From contig JAUIRK010000696.1 in NCBI GenBank assembly GCA_030549495.1, positions 62,001 to 126,000 of the forward strand: 64,000 bases of DNA, read 5' to 3'. Both the position numbers and the translations under genes were made by a program. Positions within the stretch are counted from its first letter, which is position 1. Each line of letters starts with the position of its first letter. Below the pieces are notes generated by a model, which ran no database searches, was not told the DNA's origin, and saw nothing but the letters and a program-made list of their open reading frames with translations. Shown here piece by piece: positions 11,262 to 21,700 of the stretch. Origin of the DNA: Nectonema munidae. Taxonomy: Eukaryota; Nematomorpha; Nectonematoida; Nectonematidae.

Positions 11262-12405
11262 CAGGGTTGGGGTCAATTATAACTTTCAATTACAATTACA
11301 CTTTTATTTACTAGCCTTAAACTACAATTATAATTACAATTATGTTAAAAAAAATTTTCAATTACAATTATGTAATTAATTTTTCTTTCAATTATAATTA
11401 CAATTACAACTTCCGATTTATACAAAAATAAGTAAATATATTTATTATAGAACAAAAAAATGTAATTATTTTGAAATTGATATTTAAAAATTTATCGATT
11501 CATACAATATGCATGTTTGATCTTAGAAACATTAGCTCCTCAAATCTCGAATCTGATAAACGGCATCTGCCTGGCCTTATAATTTTGCCAGCAATCGAAA
11601 AAACTCGTTCGACAGGAGCAGATGATGCAGGAATAGCTAAATAGCGAAGATCTAGCAAATTAGATTTTACTTTCATATGGGTATGGAAGTTGGAAGATGC
11701 AACATACGATCCAGAGACAAACTTATCACAGTGCTTGCATTTCAGTTTAAATTGACCGATACTTTTACTTTCCTGAATACTTTTATCCATAATAAAATGG
11801 TTGAACACTGGTGGTCGCATTTGATATTTTGCTCAAAATGTTCTATCAAAGCTTGAAGAAGTAAAGAGTAATTATGTCGTGCGAAACTTCCGTCCTAATT
11901 TGAAAATCTTCTGTTGATGTCATTCATCAAAGCATTATATTATTAGATCATATACAAGTGAGTTGAAAATATGGTGCATGTATAAGCACAAGCTTCATTT
12001 ACAACGAATTGCTTCTATAAATTTTTTCATGTATGAATGATTATTGCCGTTTTCAAAGACAAGCTTTATATTTTTGTATCTGTAATTGATGAATGATGAT
12101 AGTCAAACTACAGTGACCCACATGTGTTCAATGTAAAGTAACATAAAAAACTAGCTAAAGAGTGAGAAAGAGAGAAGCGAGCAACGTTTTGCAAATCAGT
12201 GAACACTCAAGATTCTCATATCGCCTCCAACATACTCTTCTTATAGTCAAAATAATTGAAAATTGGGGTTTCAATTATGAGGCTTTAATTACAATTATAA
12301 TTTCAATTACACTTTTTTTCTAAATTACAATTACAATTAGAATTTCACTTTAGTTGTAATTAATTTTCAATTACACAATTACAATTATAATTGAAGCCAA
12401 CCCTG
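11262..12405 (-). mobile_element. hAT deletion derivative with AT-rich iterated ends
   Basis: Ends CAGGGTTGGGGTCAATTAT (left) and, inverted, CAGGGTTGGCTTCAATTATA (right) are clear terminal inverted repeats. TTCTACT lies immediately before the left end and just after the right end, consistent with a hAT 8-bp duplication with a small right-hand disturbance. Both subterminal regions are rich in repeated ATTACAATTATAATTG-like stretches. The only coding trace is the short minus-strand ORF at 11500-11820, which keeps the start and end of a transposase but not the middle. Confidence 0.8.
11500..11820 (-). CDS. BED finger fused to hAT dimerisation domain (106 aa)
   Basis: The N-terminal half has a BED-type zinc finger pattern: C-K-H-C around residues 28-31, then S-N-F-H-T-H-M-K-V-K. 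From about residue 52 the sequence jumps in frame to the C-terminal hAT dimerisation region. It has Y-L-A-I-P-A-S-S-A-P-V-E-R-V-F-S followed by G-R-C-R-L-S-D-S-R-F-E-E-L-M-F-L. The catalytic core (about 400 residues in full-length hAT transposases) is absent, so the product could not catalyse transposition. It keeps DNA-binding and dimerisation parts and could in principle act as a repressor. The frame is open from Met to stop, which is unusual in this window. It lies inside a deletion derivative with recognisable inverted ends. Whether it is expressed is unknown. Confidence 0.65.
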   Translation of the reverse strand: MRPPVFNHFIMDKSIQESKSIGQFKLKCKHCDKFVSGSYVASSNFHTHMKVKSNLLDLRYLAIPASSAPVERVFSIAGKIIRPGRCRLSDSRFEELMFLRSNMHIV

Positions 12406-13131
12406 GACTTCTACTCACTATTATACTTTTAGGTTTATGCTTATGTACTACTGAGACTAGGTAATAAAACATCGCAGGTAATGCATTTTGCCGTAAAATT
12501 TAAGGAAAATTCTTAAACCTTTTCAAAATATTATATCTACTTTTCAAGTGTTTCGACAATTTTGCAGATAACAGGTTGCCTAAATAAAACTAATACGCTT
12601 CTTACTCCATCCTAGTGTCCTCGTGCAAATGCAAATGCACCTGTTTTGCTAAGGCTAAAAGTGAAATGTAGCACCATACATTCAATTTGTAAAATGTTAT
12701 TCAAAGATCACAGACCAACACTTTCATGACAATGCAGAAAAAGAGTTCCCGCGTTTCTACACCCATCAATCATATCCTTTACTTGTGTGGCCAAGCTCCA
12801 ATTTTTACATATTCACGACTAATGCAAAAATTTTCTTTCGCACACCATGATGCATGTGGTGCACATGTATACACATGTAATAAGATATGCCAACGGTTGT
12901 GGGAGAAGAAACACTGAACACGGAGGAAAACTGCACATTTTTATTTTAGGCCGCTTCTTACCCACTCTATCATATCAGATCATAAGGCTTTGCCACTATT
13001 TCCTAGAGAATTTATTTCCTCATCATCACTTCACGTTGCTGCACAAATATTTATTGTTCCACTCCACTACTACCATCCATATCTTCTATCGCTTGCATTT
13101 TTTATGCAAAGTCACATCACTTTTACAATTA
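12406..13131. other. No gene recognised
   Basis: Intron-like sequence between a hAT derivative and a Tigger element. Short open frames at 12726-13137 lack splice or family support. Confidence 0.35.
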
Positions 13132-13262
13132 CAGTAGAACTCCGTTATTAAGACCACCTTTAGGACTAAACTTTATTGGTCGTATTATCGGGGTGGTCCT
13201 AATTGTGAATTTTTTAGTTAACAGACGTGAATCATAAAAAACAAAGAAAATACATTAAAGCT

Positions 13263-14794
13263 TTATTTTGATTTAAAAAAAGAATCAATCGTTACTTGTT
13301 TTTTCCGGTTTTCACAAAAGAATAATTGTTGCTGAAGTAAGGATTCTGCTTTTGATAGGTGCATCCAGACATCACTCATGTACTTTTCGAGGCAATACTC
13401 TTTTACTTTCTCAATCATATGTAACGCTTCATTTGAGCTAATGCCAGACTGAACCGTTTCTTCCTCCTTATCTTCTTCATCATCACTTTCATTTTTATCT
13501 GCTTCATTAAGATATTCATTCACCATTCTTTCTTCCCAACCCTCAGAGAGCTTTTCTGACGTCTCTACATCTTCATCTATTGAGCTATACAGATCAGCTG
13601 TCATTTTGTTAGTTATATTTAACCTACTTGTCACTTCGTCTATCAGTCCATTCAGTGAATGATAGTTTTCAGTTTCTTCTTCACTGGTTATTTCATCAAA
13701 ATGAAATCCACTCTTGAAAACATTTTTGACAGTTGACTGTTTACATTTTGAAACTGCATGTGTAATCCAGTTACAAGCTTGTAGCACATTAACCAACTTA
13801 CTCATGTTCGAAGCATCTTCCGCAGAATCGATCTTCAACAAAATGTGCCGTAAAAGTTGTTTTCGATATGTTGTTTTGATAAACTGGATTATTCCTTGAT
13901 CGAGTGGTTGAAGAACAGAAGTGGTGTTGACTGGTAAGAAAACTAATTTGGTGTTCGTCATTTCAATTTTGGTGTGAGATGGTGCATTATCTAAAAAGAG
14001 AAGCACATTACGTTTTTGACGTCGAAGTTTATCATTAAAGATCATCCTTAAGCTTGTCATCCAAGCTTTTTTGTTGTATGACCATTTAAAGTTGAGCTTG
14101 TCAACATTAACATTTTTAAAACAGCGAGGCTTTTTGTTGTGTCCAATGATGAGTGGTTTTTCAAATTGACCATTCATATTAACGCAAAGCGAGACTGTGA
14201 TTCTATTCTTCGATTTTTTCCCACCTATACACTGCTCCCCTTTCATTTTCAAAGTTTTATCAGGTAGGCATCTGTAAAATAAGCCCGTCTCATCCATATT
14301 TAGATATCCTCATATTTATAATTTTTAATCAATTCTACAACTTTCACCTTCCATTCTTCTACGGATTCCATATCTACAGATCCTTTTTCGCCACAAATTG
14401 CTCCAAATTTTATTGAATGCCTGTTTTTAAATCTGTTCAACCAACCCTGTGATGCTTTAAAATCATGTTTACCCAGTTTTTCAGCAAAAATAAGTGCCTG
14501 TTCTTGTATCATTGGTCCAGATATAGGCACATGTATACTTCTGGCTTTCTAGAACCATTGCCAAGCTAGCTCATCTATATCTTCAAAGTTCGAGGATGTT
14601 GAAACTCTTTTCCTCTTCATTGATGTATTCGAACTCATGATTATATTTTTACGCTTCAAAATAGATTGGACTTGGGTTTTGCTTACATTGAATTTTTCTG
14701 CCAACTGCCTTTGACTTCTGCCAGTCGAATCTTTCAACAATTCAATTTTTTCTCCCAAACTTAGCTCATTTCTTTTTAACTTTTTTTCACACAT
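13263..14794 (-). pseudogene. Tigger (pogo) transposase, two lesions
   Basis: The first block (14794-14549) has the psq-type helix-turn-helix: R-N-E-L-S-L-G-E-K-I-E-L-L then R-Q-L-A-E-K-F-N-V-S-K-T-Q-V. An in-frame TAG at 14549-14551 stands where a Leu codon is expected. The next block (to about 14300) is the CENP-B-like DNA-binding domain with G-W-L-N-R-F-K-N-R-H. A one-base loss near 14300 shifts the frame into the DDE domain. That domain carries all three acidic motifs: M-D-E-T-G-L-F, L-F-L-D-N-A-P-S-H and L-Q-P-L-D-Q-G-I-I. An acidic E/D-rich segment follows. The extreme C-terminus is Q-V-T-I-D-S-F-F, a canonical PCNA-binding (PIP-box) pattern, as known for Drosophila pogo transposase. 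Otherwise it is full length for the family. Confidence 0.9.
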
Positions 14795-15002
14795 GTATGC
14801 TTAAATCTAAATAAGATATTCAAATTCAATATTAAAGAAAGGAAAAAAATTTAAAGAGAAAAAAAATATAAGAATAAATGACAATGTACTAGTATTGATT
14901 TAACTAAAAAACAAGAGCTAAAAAATTTGAATTTAGAAAGTTTCAATTACAAAATTGCAAAAATCTTAATAAATTAAAAAAAAAATTATGATGAATCTAT
15001 AA

Positions 15003-15186
15003 TCTCAATCATATGTAACACTTCATTTGAGCTAATGCCAGACTGAACCGTTTCTTCCTCCTTATCTTCATCATCACTTTCATTTTTATCTGCTTCATTA
15101 AGATATTCATTCACCATTCTTTCTTCCCAACTCTCAGAGAGCTTTTCTGACGTCTCTACATCTTCATCTATTGAGCTATACAGATC
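15003..15186. repeat. 184-base partial duplication of the Tigger gene
   Basis: Almost identical to 13409-13595, which encodes part of the acidic region of the transposase. It has the same orientation, a 3-base shortening in the GAA/TTC repeat and a few substitutions. It lies upstream of the ORF inside the same element. Confidence 0.9.
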
Positions 15187-16387
15187 TATATTAGCTAACC
15201 TAAGGAAAGTTTTAATATCATTTATAAATAAGAATAATAAATTGATTAACTATGTTAGAAGAAAAAGAAAAAGTTTATGTATGAAAAAGATATCTTAAAC
15301 ACGTGGTAATATAAAACATAAACCAGATTAAAACTTGAACAAGATGAACTGAAAATTTATTCTAAAAAATGTTTTTTGTCAAAAAATTCAAAAAATTTTC
15401 CATCTTATTTAATAGTACTAGAGCAAATTTTCAGATTTATTATAGCATTTTTGGAAAAAACTTTTTATGAAAATTGTTAGGTGTAGTTAAATGTTTTCTA
15501 CAAAAATTAGTGCTCTCAATAGCGAAATATAGGTGGTCTTAATACCGAAACTTTACTATGTGTGTATGAATACATTTTTAAACCGGTCCATGAAAAAGTG
15601 GTCGGATTTGCGGGGTGGTCTTAACATCGGGGTGGTCGTTAACCGGGGTTCCATTGTAGTCGTATTTTAAAACACTCAAAAGGAAATAATGCATTTAGTA
15701 GAAGAATGAAGTATTGCGCTTTTACAGATGATTATAATGTTTTAATTAGTATTAAACAAAATTTTATACTATTACAACTGTTTAATAATTTTTATCATCT
15801 ATGTTTTTTCCAGTTAATCCTCCAATCATCTTTATTATGAATGAAAAGATAACTTTGTGTTTTTACATGAGTGTTTTTTCTAAACAATTTCTTAACTATA
15901 CGTACATAAATTTAAATTTAGTTTTAAAATATAAAAGCATTTCTAACTGAGTGTATATTTTATTAAATAAAGTTAAATAAAAACATTTTAATTAACTTTT
16001 TTAAATAGTAAATTAAATTTAGAATTTACTACTTATTTTGATTTTCAACTTAACAGAATATCATGATCAAAATTAAAAACTTTAAGTACTTGCTTTATTT
16101 TATAAAAAGACTCAATGTGGCACTTATTCATTGTAAAAATAGTACAATGATATCTATAAAACTTTTATAAAAATTAAGTTAAAATATCAACAAGAATCAG
16201 AAAGGATGATGGTAGGGTAGTGAAGTTAAAATATTAAAGGTATGCGCAAGAAGTGAGTAAAGTTATAATGCTAAACATATGATAGTGAGGTGATGAAGAA
16301 AATAAACAGCAGCTTTGCTATGATCGAGTAAGCTTCTCCGTTTACCATGCCAAACACCTCTATACTTGTGATGTGCTTCGTTTTTAG

Positions 16388-16785
16388 TTTGAAGAAGTTA
16401 AGAGAAGTAAAAAATACAACAAATTCAAAGCCTCCAAATCTCAAAACATACAGCCCCCCTTTTCTTTCACGTGGAATCCCTCAAACACGAACATCCCCAC
16501 TCCCCATCAACACCACCAGTACTACACTAACCACTTAAACCTGTCGCACAAGATTGCACCGCCCAACAATGCATTCTCCATCCATTTCAATAATAGCCAT
16601 CTTAATAATACTGTTGGTGTTCAACAACATCACTTATCAACAAACAAAGAAAGCCCTGCAAATAATCTCCAGTTACGACATCAATCTGTCCCTGCTACTG
16701 CCAAGCTAACAAAGCCTTACATTGGCGCCCACGCAACTACAACGCATCCCAACAATCACTATTCATCTTCACAATCAACCCTAAG
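16388..16785 (+). CDS. Large internal exon of unidentified host gene
   Basis: The segment is open for 132 codons plus two bases, from the acceptor TTCGTTTTTAG to the donor AAG|GTATAT. It is markedly richer in C than its surroundings. It begins F-E-E-V-K-R-S-K-K-Y-N-K in phase 0 and ends in the AG of a split codon. The product is low in complexity and rich in Asn, His, Gln, Ser, Thr and Pro (for example H-Q-H-H-Q-Y-Y and N-N-S-H-L-N-N), as in disordered regulatory regions. It has no Met start, so it is not a complete ORF. Its start phase fits the 6037 exon and its end phase fits 23997. The family is unknown. Splice sites, length and composition together make this one of the better supported host exons. 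Confidence 0.55.
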
Positions 16786-17071
16786 GTATATTGGAAGTCT
16801 TGCTTTTCTCACCTCAATTAAGTTGTCTCAGTGTACTCAGAAAAAAAATGCTTTCGTACTGCGCTTCATTTGTATCTGGATTAGACTGCAACACCTTAAT
16901 TTATTTATTTTTAAAAACAGCGGAGATTTTTTTCTTCATTTGAATTTTGATGGATGTTTATATTTTTAATTTATATTATAGTTCTTCTGAACAACAACAA
17001 TACAGTCAAAATGCTTTAAGAGAAAAAATTGTAAATAAAAAAGTAATTTTAGTTTAATAGTTGAAGTATAG

Positions 17072-17465
17072 AACAGTTTTATTCTTTAATGGCCACTTTT
17101 TTTACACCAAGGTATCAACAATTCCACTTTTAAACGCGAACAAATTTTCAGAAAAAGCCGCATTCCTATTCGAGGAAAACAAGTGTAAAGATGGGGGTAA
17201 ATTTTCTCTCTCTAAAATATTTTTACTCGATAACGGCTATTTTATTATAGAAAACGGAATTGTGATTTCATCTAAGCATACGCTCCAAGTTTTAAATAAT
17301 ATCCCTTCTTCATATGGGCAAGTGTATCCACCAATCACATTACACCAAACATATGCATCAGCTGTCATTGAAAAGAGAGTTGATCAAAATATACGTCAAC
17401 AAGAGTCAACCCATCATCTAAATTCTGAATTACCAATTGCACATTCTTCATCCTATACTGCCAAT
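17072..17465 (+). CDS. Candidate exon, uncertain boundaries
   Basis: An open frame runs from 17061 to 17708. The portion up to the donor AAT|GTAATT at 17465 looks most protein-like, with V-Y-P-P-I-T-L-H-Q-T-Y-A-S-A-V and Q-N-I-R-Q-Q-E-S-T-H-H. This polar style resembles the 16388-16785 exon just upstream. An acceptor at 17071 would be in phase with that exon, but its pyrimidine tract is poor. Ending at 17465 leaves phase 0, which does not fit 23997. It could be an alternative 3' exon running to the stop at 17708, or an exon followed by one I cannot see. No homologue was recognised. Confidence 0.28.
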
Positions 17466-17708
17466 GTAATTTTGCATTTAAAAAATATTTTCTGCCTATT
17501 TCAAATATTTTTATTTCATTTTTTTAAGAGAAAATCCTCCATGGTACTAGAAAATCATCCTGTTATTTTTTGTTTACCATATGGACATCCTCAATATCAT
17601 GGGGAAAAGGGGGCATTTTTCAAAGGAAATCAACAAATGAATGACAGCCAATCAAAAATTCTCGTATTTCAGAGAGAAGTACTCTATTTTGATTTTTTAA
17701 ATAAATAA

Positions 17709-18370
17709 TTTTCGTACGCTATGTGCTTTTTTCATTTATTTTAGAAAGAATTTTTTTCTGAAAGCTTCAACACGAAAATGAATGCTGGGAATTTAAATAA
17801 AAAGTACTTATTGTCTACAGATGTGGATTCCCAAACAATGTATGCATTAATATATTTTCATCTAATTTCTCTCAAAATATATTTCCACTCGTTCTCTGTT
17901 GTAGAGTATTTTTAAAAATATAAGCCTATTTATTTCATTGAAATATAAATAAAATGCTTAGTAGATTGAATTAAATTCATTTTCCTATAAACTTAATTTT
18001 CAAAAATTGCGACAAAAATATTATATCCTCTGTGTTTATGTATATTTATCCTCAATTTCATTTCAATTTTCACTCTTGTTGTATATTTTTTTAGCTCTCA
18101 GTCCAAAACGGGAAATATATTTTAAATTTTATAAAACACGTGGTAAAATATTTATTACAAGTTTCTCTTTCTACGACTTATCGTTATCATTATGGTAACT
18201 ATGGTATTCAACTATTTACATATGGTTGTGGAGACAGCTCACTCTACTATTTTCATTTGCCAACAGTTGTTTATTTTTTATATTCTTTATTATAAGAAGT
18301 GGATTTCCGTATTTATTTCTAGTTTAGCTCGAAGCATACAGCATCATTTGAGGTTTCAATAGCTTCTATT
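17709..18370. other. AT-rich sequence, no gene seen
   Basis: Intron-like. No motif, repeat or element boundary was recognised before the piggyBac-like end near 18373. Confidence 0.35.
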
Positions 18371-18372
18371 TG

Positions 18373-19640
18373 ACCACTAGAAGGACAATGCGCGCCATTT
18401 GACGCATCTTCATTTTTAAATTGTTGTACATCAAAAAATGCTATTTGATTTTTCATAATTTTTATTTTTTTGCTGTGAGTAATGAATACTCAAGTAGAGA
18501 GATTTGTGAGTTAAAACTACAAAGGCGACCTGCACCAATTGGCGAATTTTATTTATAATATCTTTTCTTATTTCCTTTATTTTTTAAAAGTTTAGAATAA
18601 ACTTACTTTTGCTAGTTTAACTGTGATGTCTGAAAAACAACTTCTGGAAAATCTTAGAGACCTTGCTTCAGACGCATCACATGGTGAAACTTTTGATGCT
18701 GATATTCTTTCTGAATAGGAGTTTTCTTACGAAACCGAGCATTTTGATGAATCAAATTCAAGCTTAGAAACAACAGAAGATGAAGATTCAGAAAGGTCTT
18801 TACAAAGTAAACTCGGATCACTTTGGCTAAGACAAAGTTCTTCAAACCGTTTGCAAGGTCGCCTACCTAAACTCAATGTTGTGACTTTTCAATAATAACC
18901 AATGAGATTCTTTTAGTTTTTGATGATATTATGATGAAAGGCATTCAAGGATGTCCATTTGATCAATGTCGAAGAACATCTGATAAAAATTGCACTGTTA
19001 ACATAAAATAATTTGGAATTTTTTGTTGGACTTATAATTACACGAGATATTATTGGAGAAAGAAGTTTACCCATAAAAAGTATGTGGTTTTTGAAGTTCT
19101 TTGTTTGGTAAAACAATGTCTCGTGATAGATTTTTGGAGATAATGAAACATTTGAGTTTTGATATAAAAGCACAAAGAAGAAGAAACGTAAACAGAGACA
19201 AGCTTGTTTTAGTTTGATCTATATAGAATTTGTTTGTACACAATTGTCAAAAAGATTTTATTTTAGCTTACCTTACTATTGATGAGCAATTATTGCCATG
19301 CAAAGCTCGCTGTAAATCCATGCAGTACACGCCTAACAAACCTGATAAGTTTGGTCTCAAATTTTAGATGGTGGGTGACGTAAAGTACAAGTATCTTTTC
19401 AATTCTTTTCCATACTTAGTAAAAGAAGTAAACCCTACAAATGAAGGAAGTTTATCAACAAATGTGGTTCATAAGTTAATGAAACCTCTGTTCAAGAAAA
19501 GTTACAACGTTTGTTGTGATAAGGAACAATCCGCCAGCATAGGAAAGAATTACCAGAAGATGTAAAGAAGAAAAGAATTTTATGAAACTATGATTATGAA
19601 GAGTAGAGACAAACCTAATGTAACAATAACTTTCTATCAG
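18373..19640 (+). pseudogene. Old piggyBac transposase remnant
   Basis: The left edge shows CCACTAGAAGGACAATG preceded by TTGA, which resembles a piggyBac end next to a mutated TTAA. Plus-strand frames from about 18630 give an acidic N-terminus, then S-R-D-R-F-L-E-I-M-K-H-L-S-F-D (19120-19165) and L-T-I-D-E-Q-L-L-P-C-K-A-R-C (19270-19315), which carries the first catalytic Asp. Next come Y-T-P-N-K-P-D-K-F-G-L-K-F and S-Y-N-V-C-C-D, the second Asp region with its usual Asn altered. Many stops and frame changes separate the pieces. The third Asp region and cysteine-rich tail are missing, because the hAT remnant begins at about 19640. Much older than the piggyBac at 21701. Confidence 0.8.
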
Positions 19641-21436
19641 GCTAAAAATACCAAAATTGTCTACATTCTAAACACTCTGAACTTCTACTCTCATTTCTAG
19701 GAACCTCTGAAGAACTTTCCCTCGAGATAACCATCGAACCTCAGAATGGTAGAGCAAATGGGTATGTTCTGACCCAAAATCTTCGCACGTCCCATTAAAC
19801 ATTCTACTTTTTAGTGATCTAGATTTAATGAAGTTAACCATTTGAATTTTCATTACAACATTTAACTCCCAGAAAGATGTTTAGCTGCAAGGTTCTCTCG
19901 GTGAAGAATAAGTATTTCTGGGTTCACATTTTTTACTCGACTTGTAAATCCCTGACGAGCACCAAGCATGGCTGGTGCACCATCACAACACACACTGTAA
20001 CATTGATTCCAGGATAGTCCTTCATCTTTTAAAAAAGAATCCACCATTTTAAATATGTCTTCCCCAGTTGTGGTAGTATGAAGCGGCTTGCAAAAGAGAA
20101 ATTCTTCTTTCATATCGTCTGCTCCTTGATATCTTACAAACACCATCATTTGAGCATCATTACTAATGTCCGTCGATTCATCTAACTGAAGACTAAATTG
20201 ACCACTCTTTTTCAAACACTCAATTAATTGACATTTGATATCGTTTGACATGTCAACAATGCGAGAATGAACTGTGTCATTCGACAATGGTATCTCTTAA
20301 ATTTTCTTGGCCACATCATCTCCACTTACTGTTCTGACCATGTCAATAGTGGCAGACTACTAAATCTTCTCGGATTGTGTGAGACTGTTTCTGTTTTGCA
20401 ATTCCCCAGGCTTATAGAAAAAATGCTATAGTAGTAGATTGGGAAAAGGAAAAAGGTTTTTTGTCACTTTGCGTATCAAATCTCTGGCGTTTAATTTGCA
20501 TTTCCTTTTTCTTGAAGAATTTTCTGTCACTGTTAGAAAAAGTAGCATGTTTAGTTTCAAAATGAGGCTTCAATTTATTTTCTTTCATCGACTCGTTGCT
20601 AAGCACTTCCATACATAAAACACATTGGGGCTTTGATACACCATGATCTTTTAATTCTAGAAATCTCAGATTGAGAAATTCTTCCTTATATGGTGGACGT
20701 TTATAAGCCATAGTGATGAAATAAGATCTTATAAATGTAGTATAGTAAGTATAATCATAGATGATGAAATGATCTTATAAATTTGTCATTTCTACCCATC
20801 ATCCCATTAGTGGGATGACAAATTGTAAGATTTTTCAACTACAAAGTCAAACTCGGAGTCCCATGAGTGCCAAAGGAGTGAGTTTGTGTTCTCATGAGGG
20901 CCGCACTCCTACAATTATATTTAAAGTTGTTCAATAAAAATTATTGCAGAATATTTTACTTTTAACTTAGAAACATGTAATGGTTTGATTATATTTAAAA
21001 ATGCAAGTACAAAGTCATGTATAGTTAAACAAAATAATTTAATTAAAAAATTAGTAAGGATATAAATCTGTTCTTCATTTTAATATAAAAAAAGTTTATA
21101 AGGCAACATACATGGCCCACATGTATTTGAATGAACTACAAATGAAAAGCACATAAATTACAATAGTTCAAAATAAACATTTATTATTAATTATTCAAAT
21201 ACTTTACATGTTCTTGTCCCGAGGCTTGACACCTCTTGTTATTGACAATCTTTGCTATGTCTGGCTGAAATTTCTGTATTTTCTGTGCGAACTTTTATAA
21301 GAGATGATAAGTGAAAATCAGTCAACCCAGTTCTCTGAGAAGTCTAAATCTACACTTATACATAAAATTATAATTAATAATACTTTAATCTGTGTGGGCC
21401 GCATGCGGCCCGCGAGCCGCATGTTTGACATGGCTG
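19640..21436 (-). mobile_element. hAT remnant (ZBED/SCAND3-like), one end preserved
   Basis: The right edge carries GCGGCCCGCGAGCCGCATG followed by TTTGACATGGCTG. On the minus strand this is a hAT-type start with CAG, then TGTCAAACATGCGGC. The transposase remnant lies at 19668-20711 on the minus strand. The left end is missing, because the element stops against the old piggyBac. Confidence 0.6.
19668..20711 (-). pseudogene. hAT transposase, N-terminal half
   Basis: The first piece (20711-20412) starts M-A-Y-K-R-P-P-Y and has a BED-like finger, with C-V-L-C and later H-F-E-T-K-H. After a broken stretch, 20287-19862 carries the RNase H-like core: L-Q-L-D-E-S-T-D-I-S, where the Asp is catalytic, V-C-C-D-G-A-P-A-M-L-G, the second Asp, and N-L-A-A-K. 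A further piece (19853-19668) has S-E-V-R-W-L-S-R-G-K-V-L-Q-R-F, the R-W motif before the insertion domain. The C-terminal dimerisation region is absent. It has at least two frame changes and several stops. The order of motifs matches the vertebrate SCAND3/ZBED5/GTF2IRD2 group of hAT-derived proteins. Confidence 0.85.
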
Positions 21437-21700
21437 TGTTAGATAAATTTACTTCTAGATGTTTTCTAATGTTATATGATATAAAAAGTTTACCATTTTT
21501 TTCTATAAAAACACTGAGCTAACAAAAAATATGAAAACTTCTCTTCTAAATATTTTATAAATCAGAAAAACAATCGAATGAAAATAATTGCCTTTATCAA
21601 CGTTCATTAGGGATTAAAGCGTTGATAAAATAACATCGATAATAAGTGCTCTAAAGAAGAACTCAAGAACAGTTGGAATCGGTAAATAAATCTGTTTTAA

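Larger units (their letters stand above)
13132..15656 (-). mobile_element. pogo/Tigger DNA transposon, nearly complete
   Basis: The left end CAGTAGAACTCCGTTATTAA and the inverted right end CAATGGAACCCCGGTTAACG pair as terminal repeats. Each is flanked by TA, the pogo/Tc1 target duplication. Subterminal GGTGGTC-type motifs recur near both ends. The transposase gene is on the minus strand at 13263-14794. A 184-base copy of part of that gene (15003-15186) lies upstream of it within the element. Confidence 0.88.

Noticed and set aside
20816-20915. Moderately GC-rich stretch as an exon
   Set aside because: No open frame with splice sites; it lies inside the hAT remnant's 5' region.
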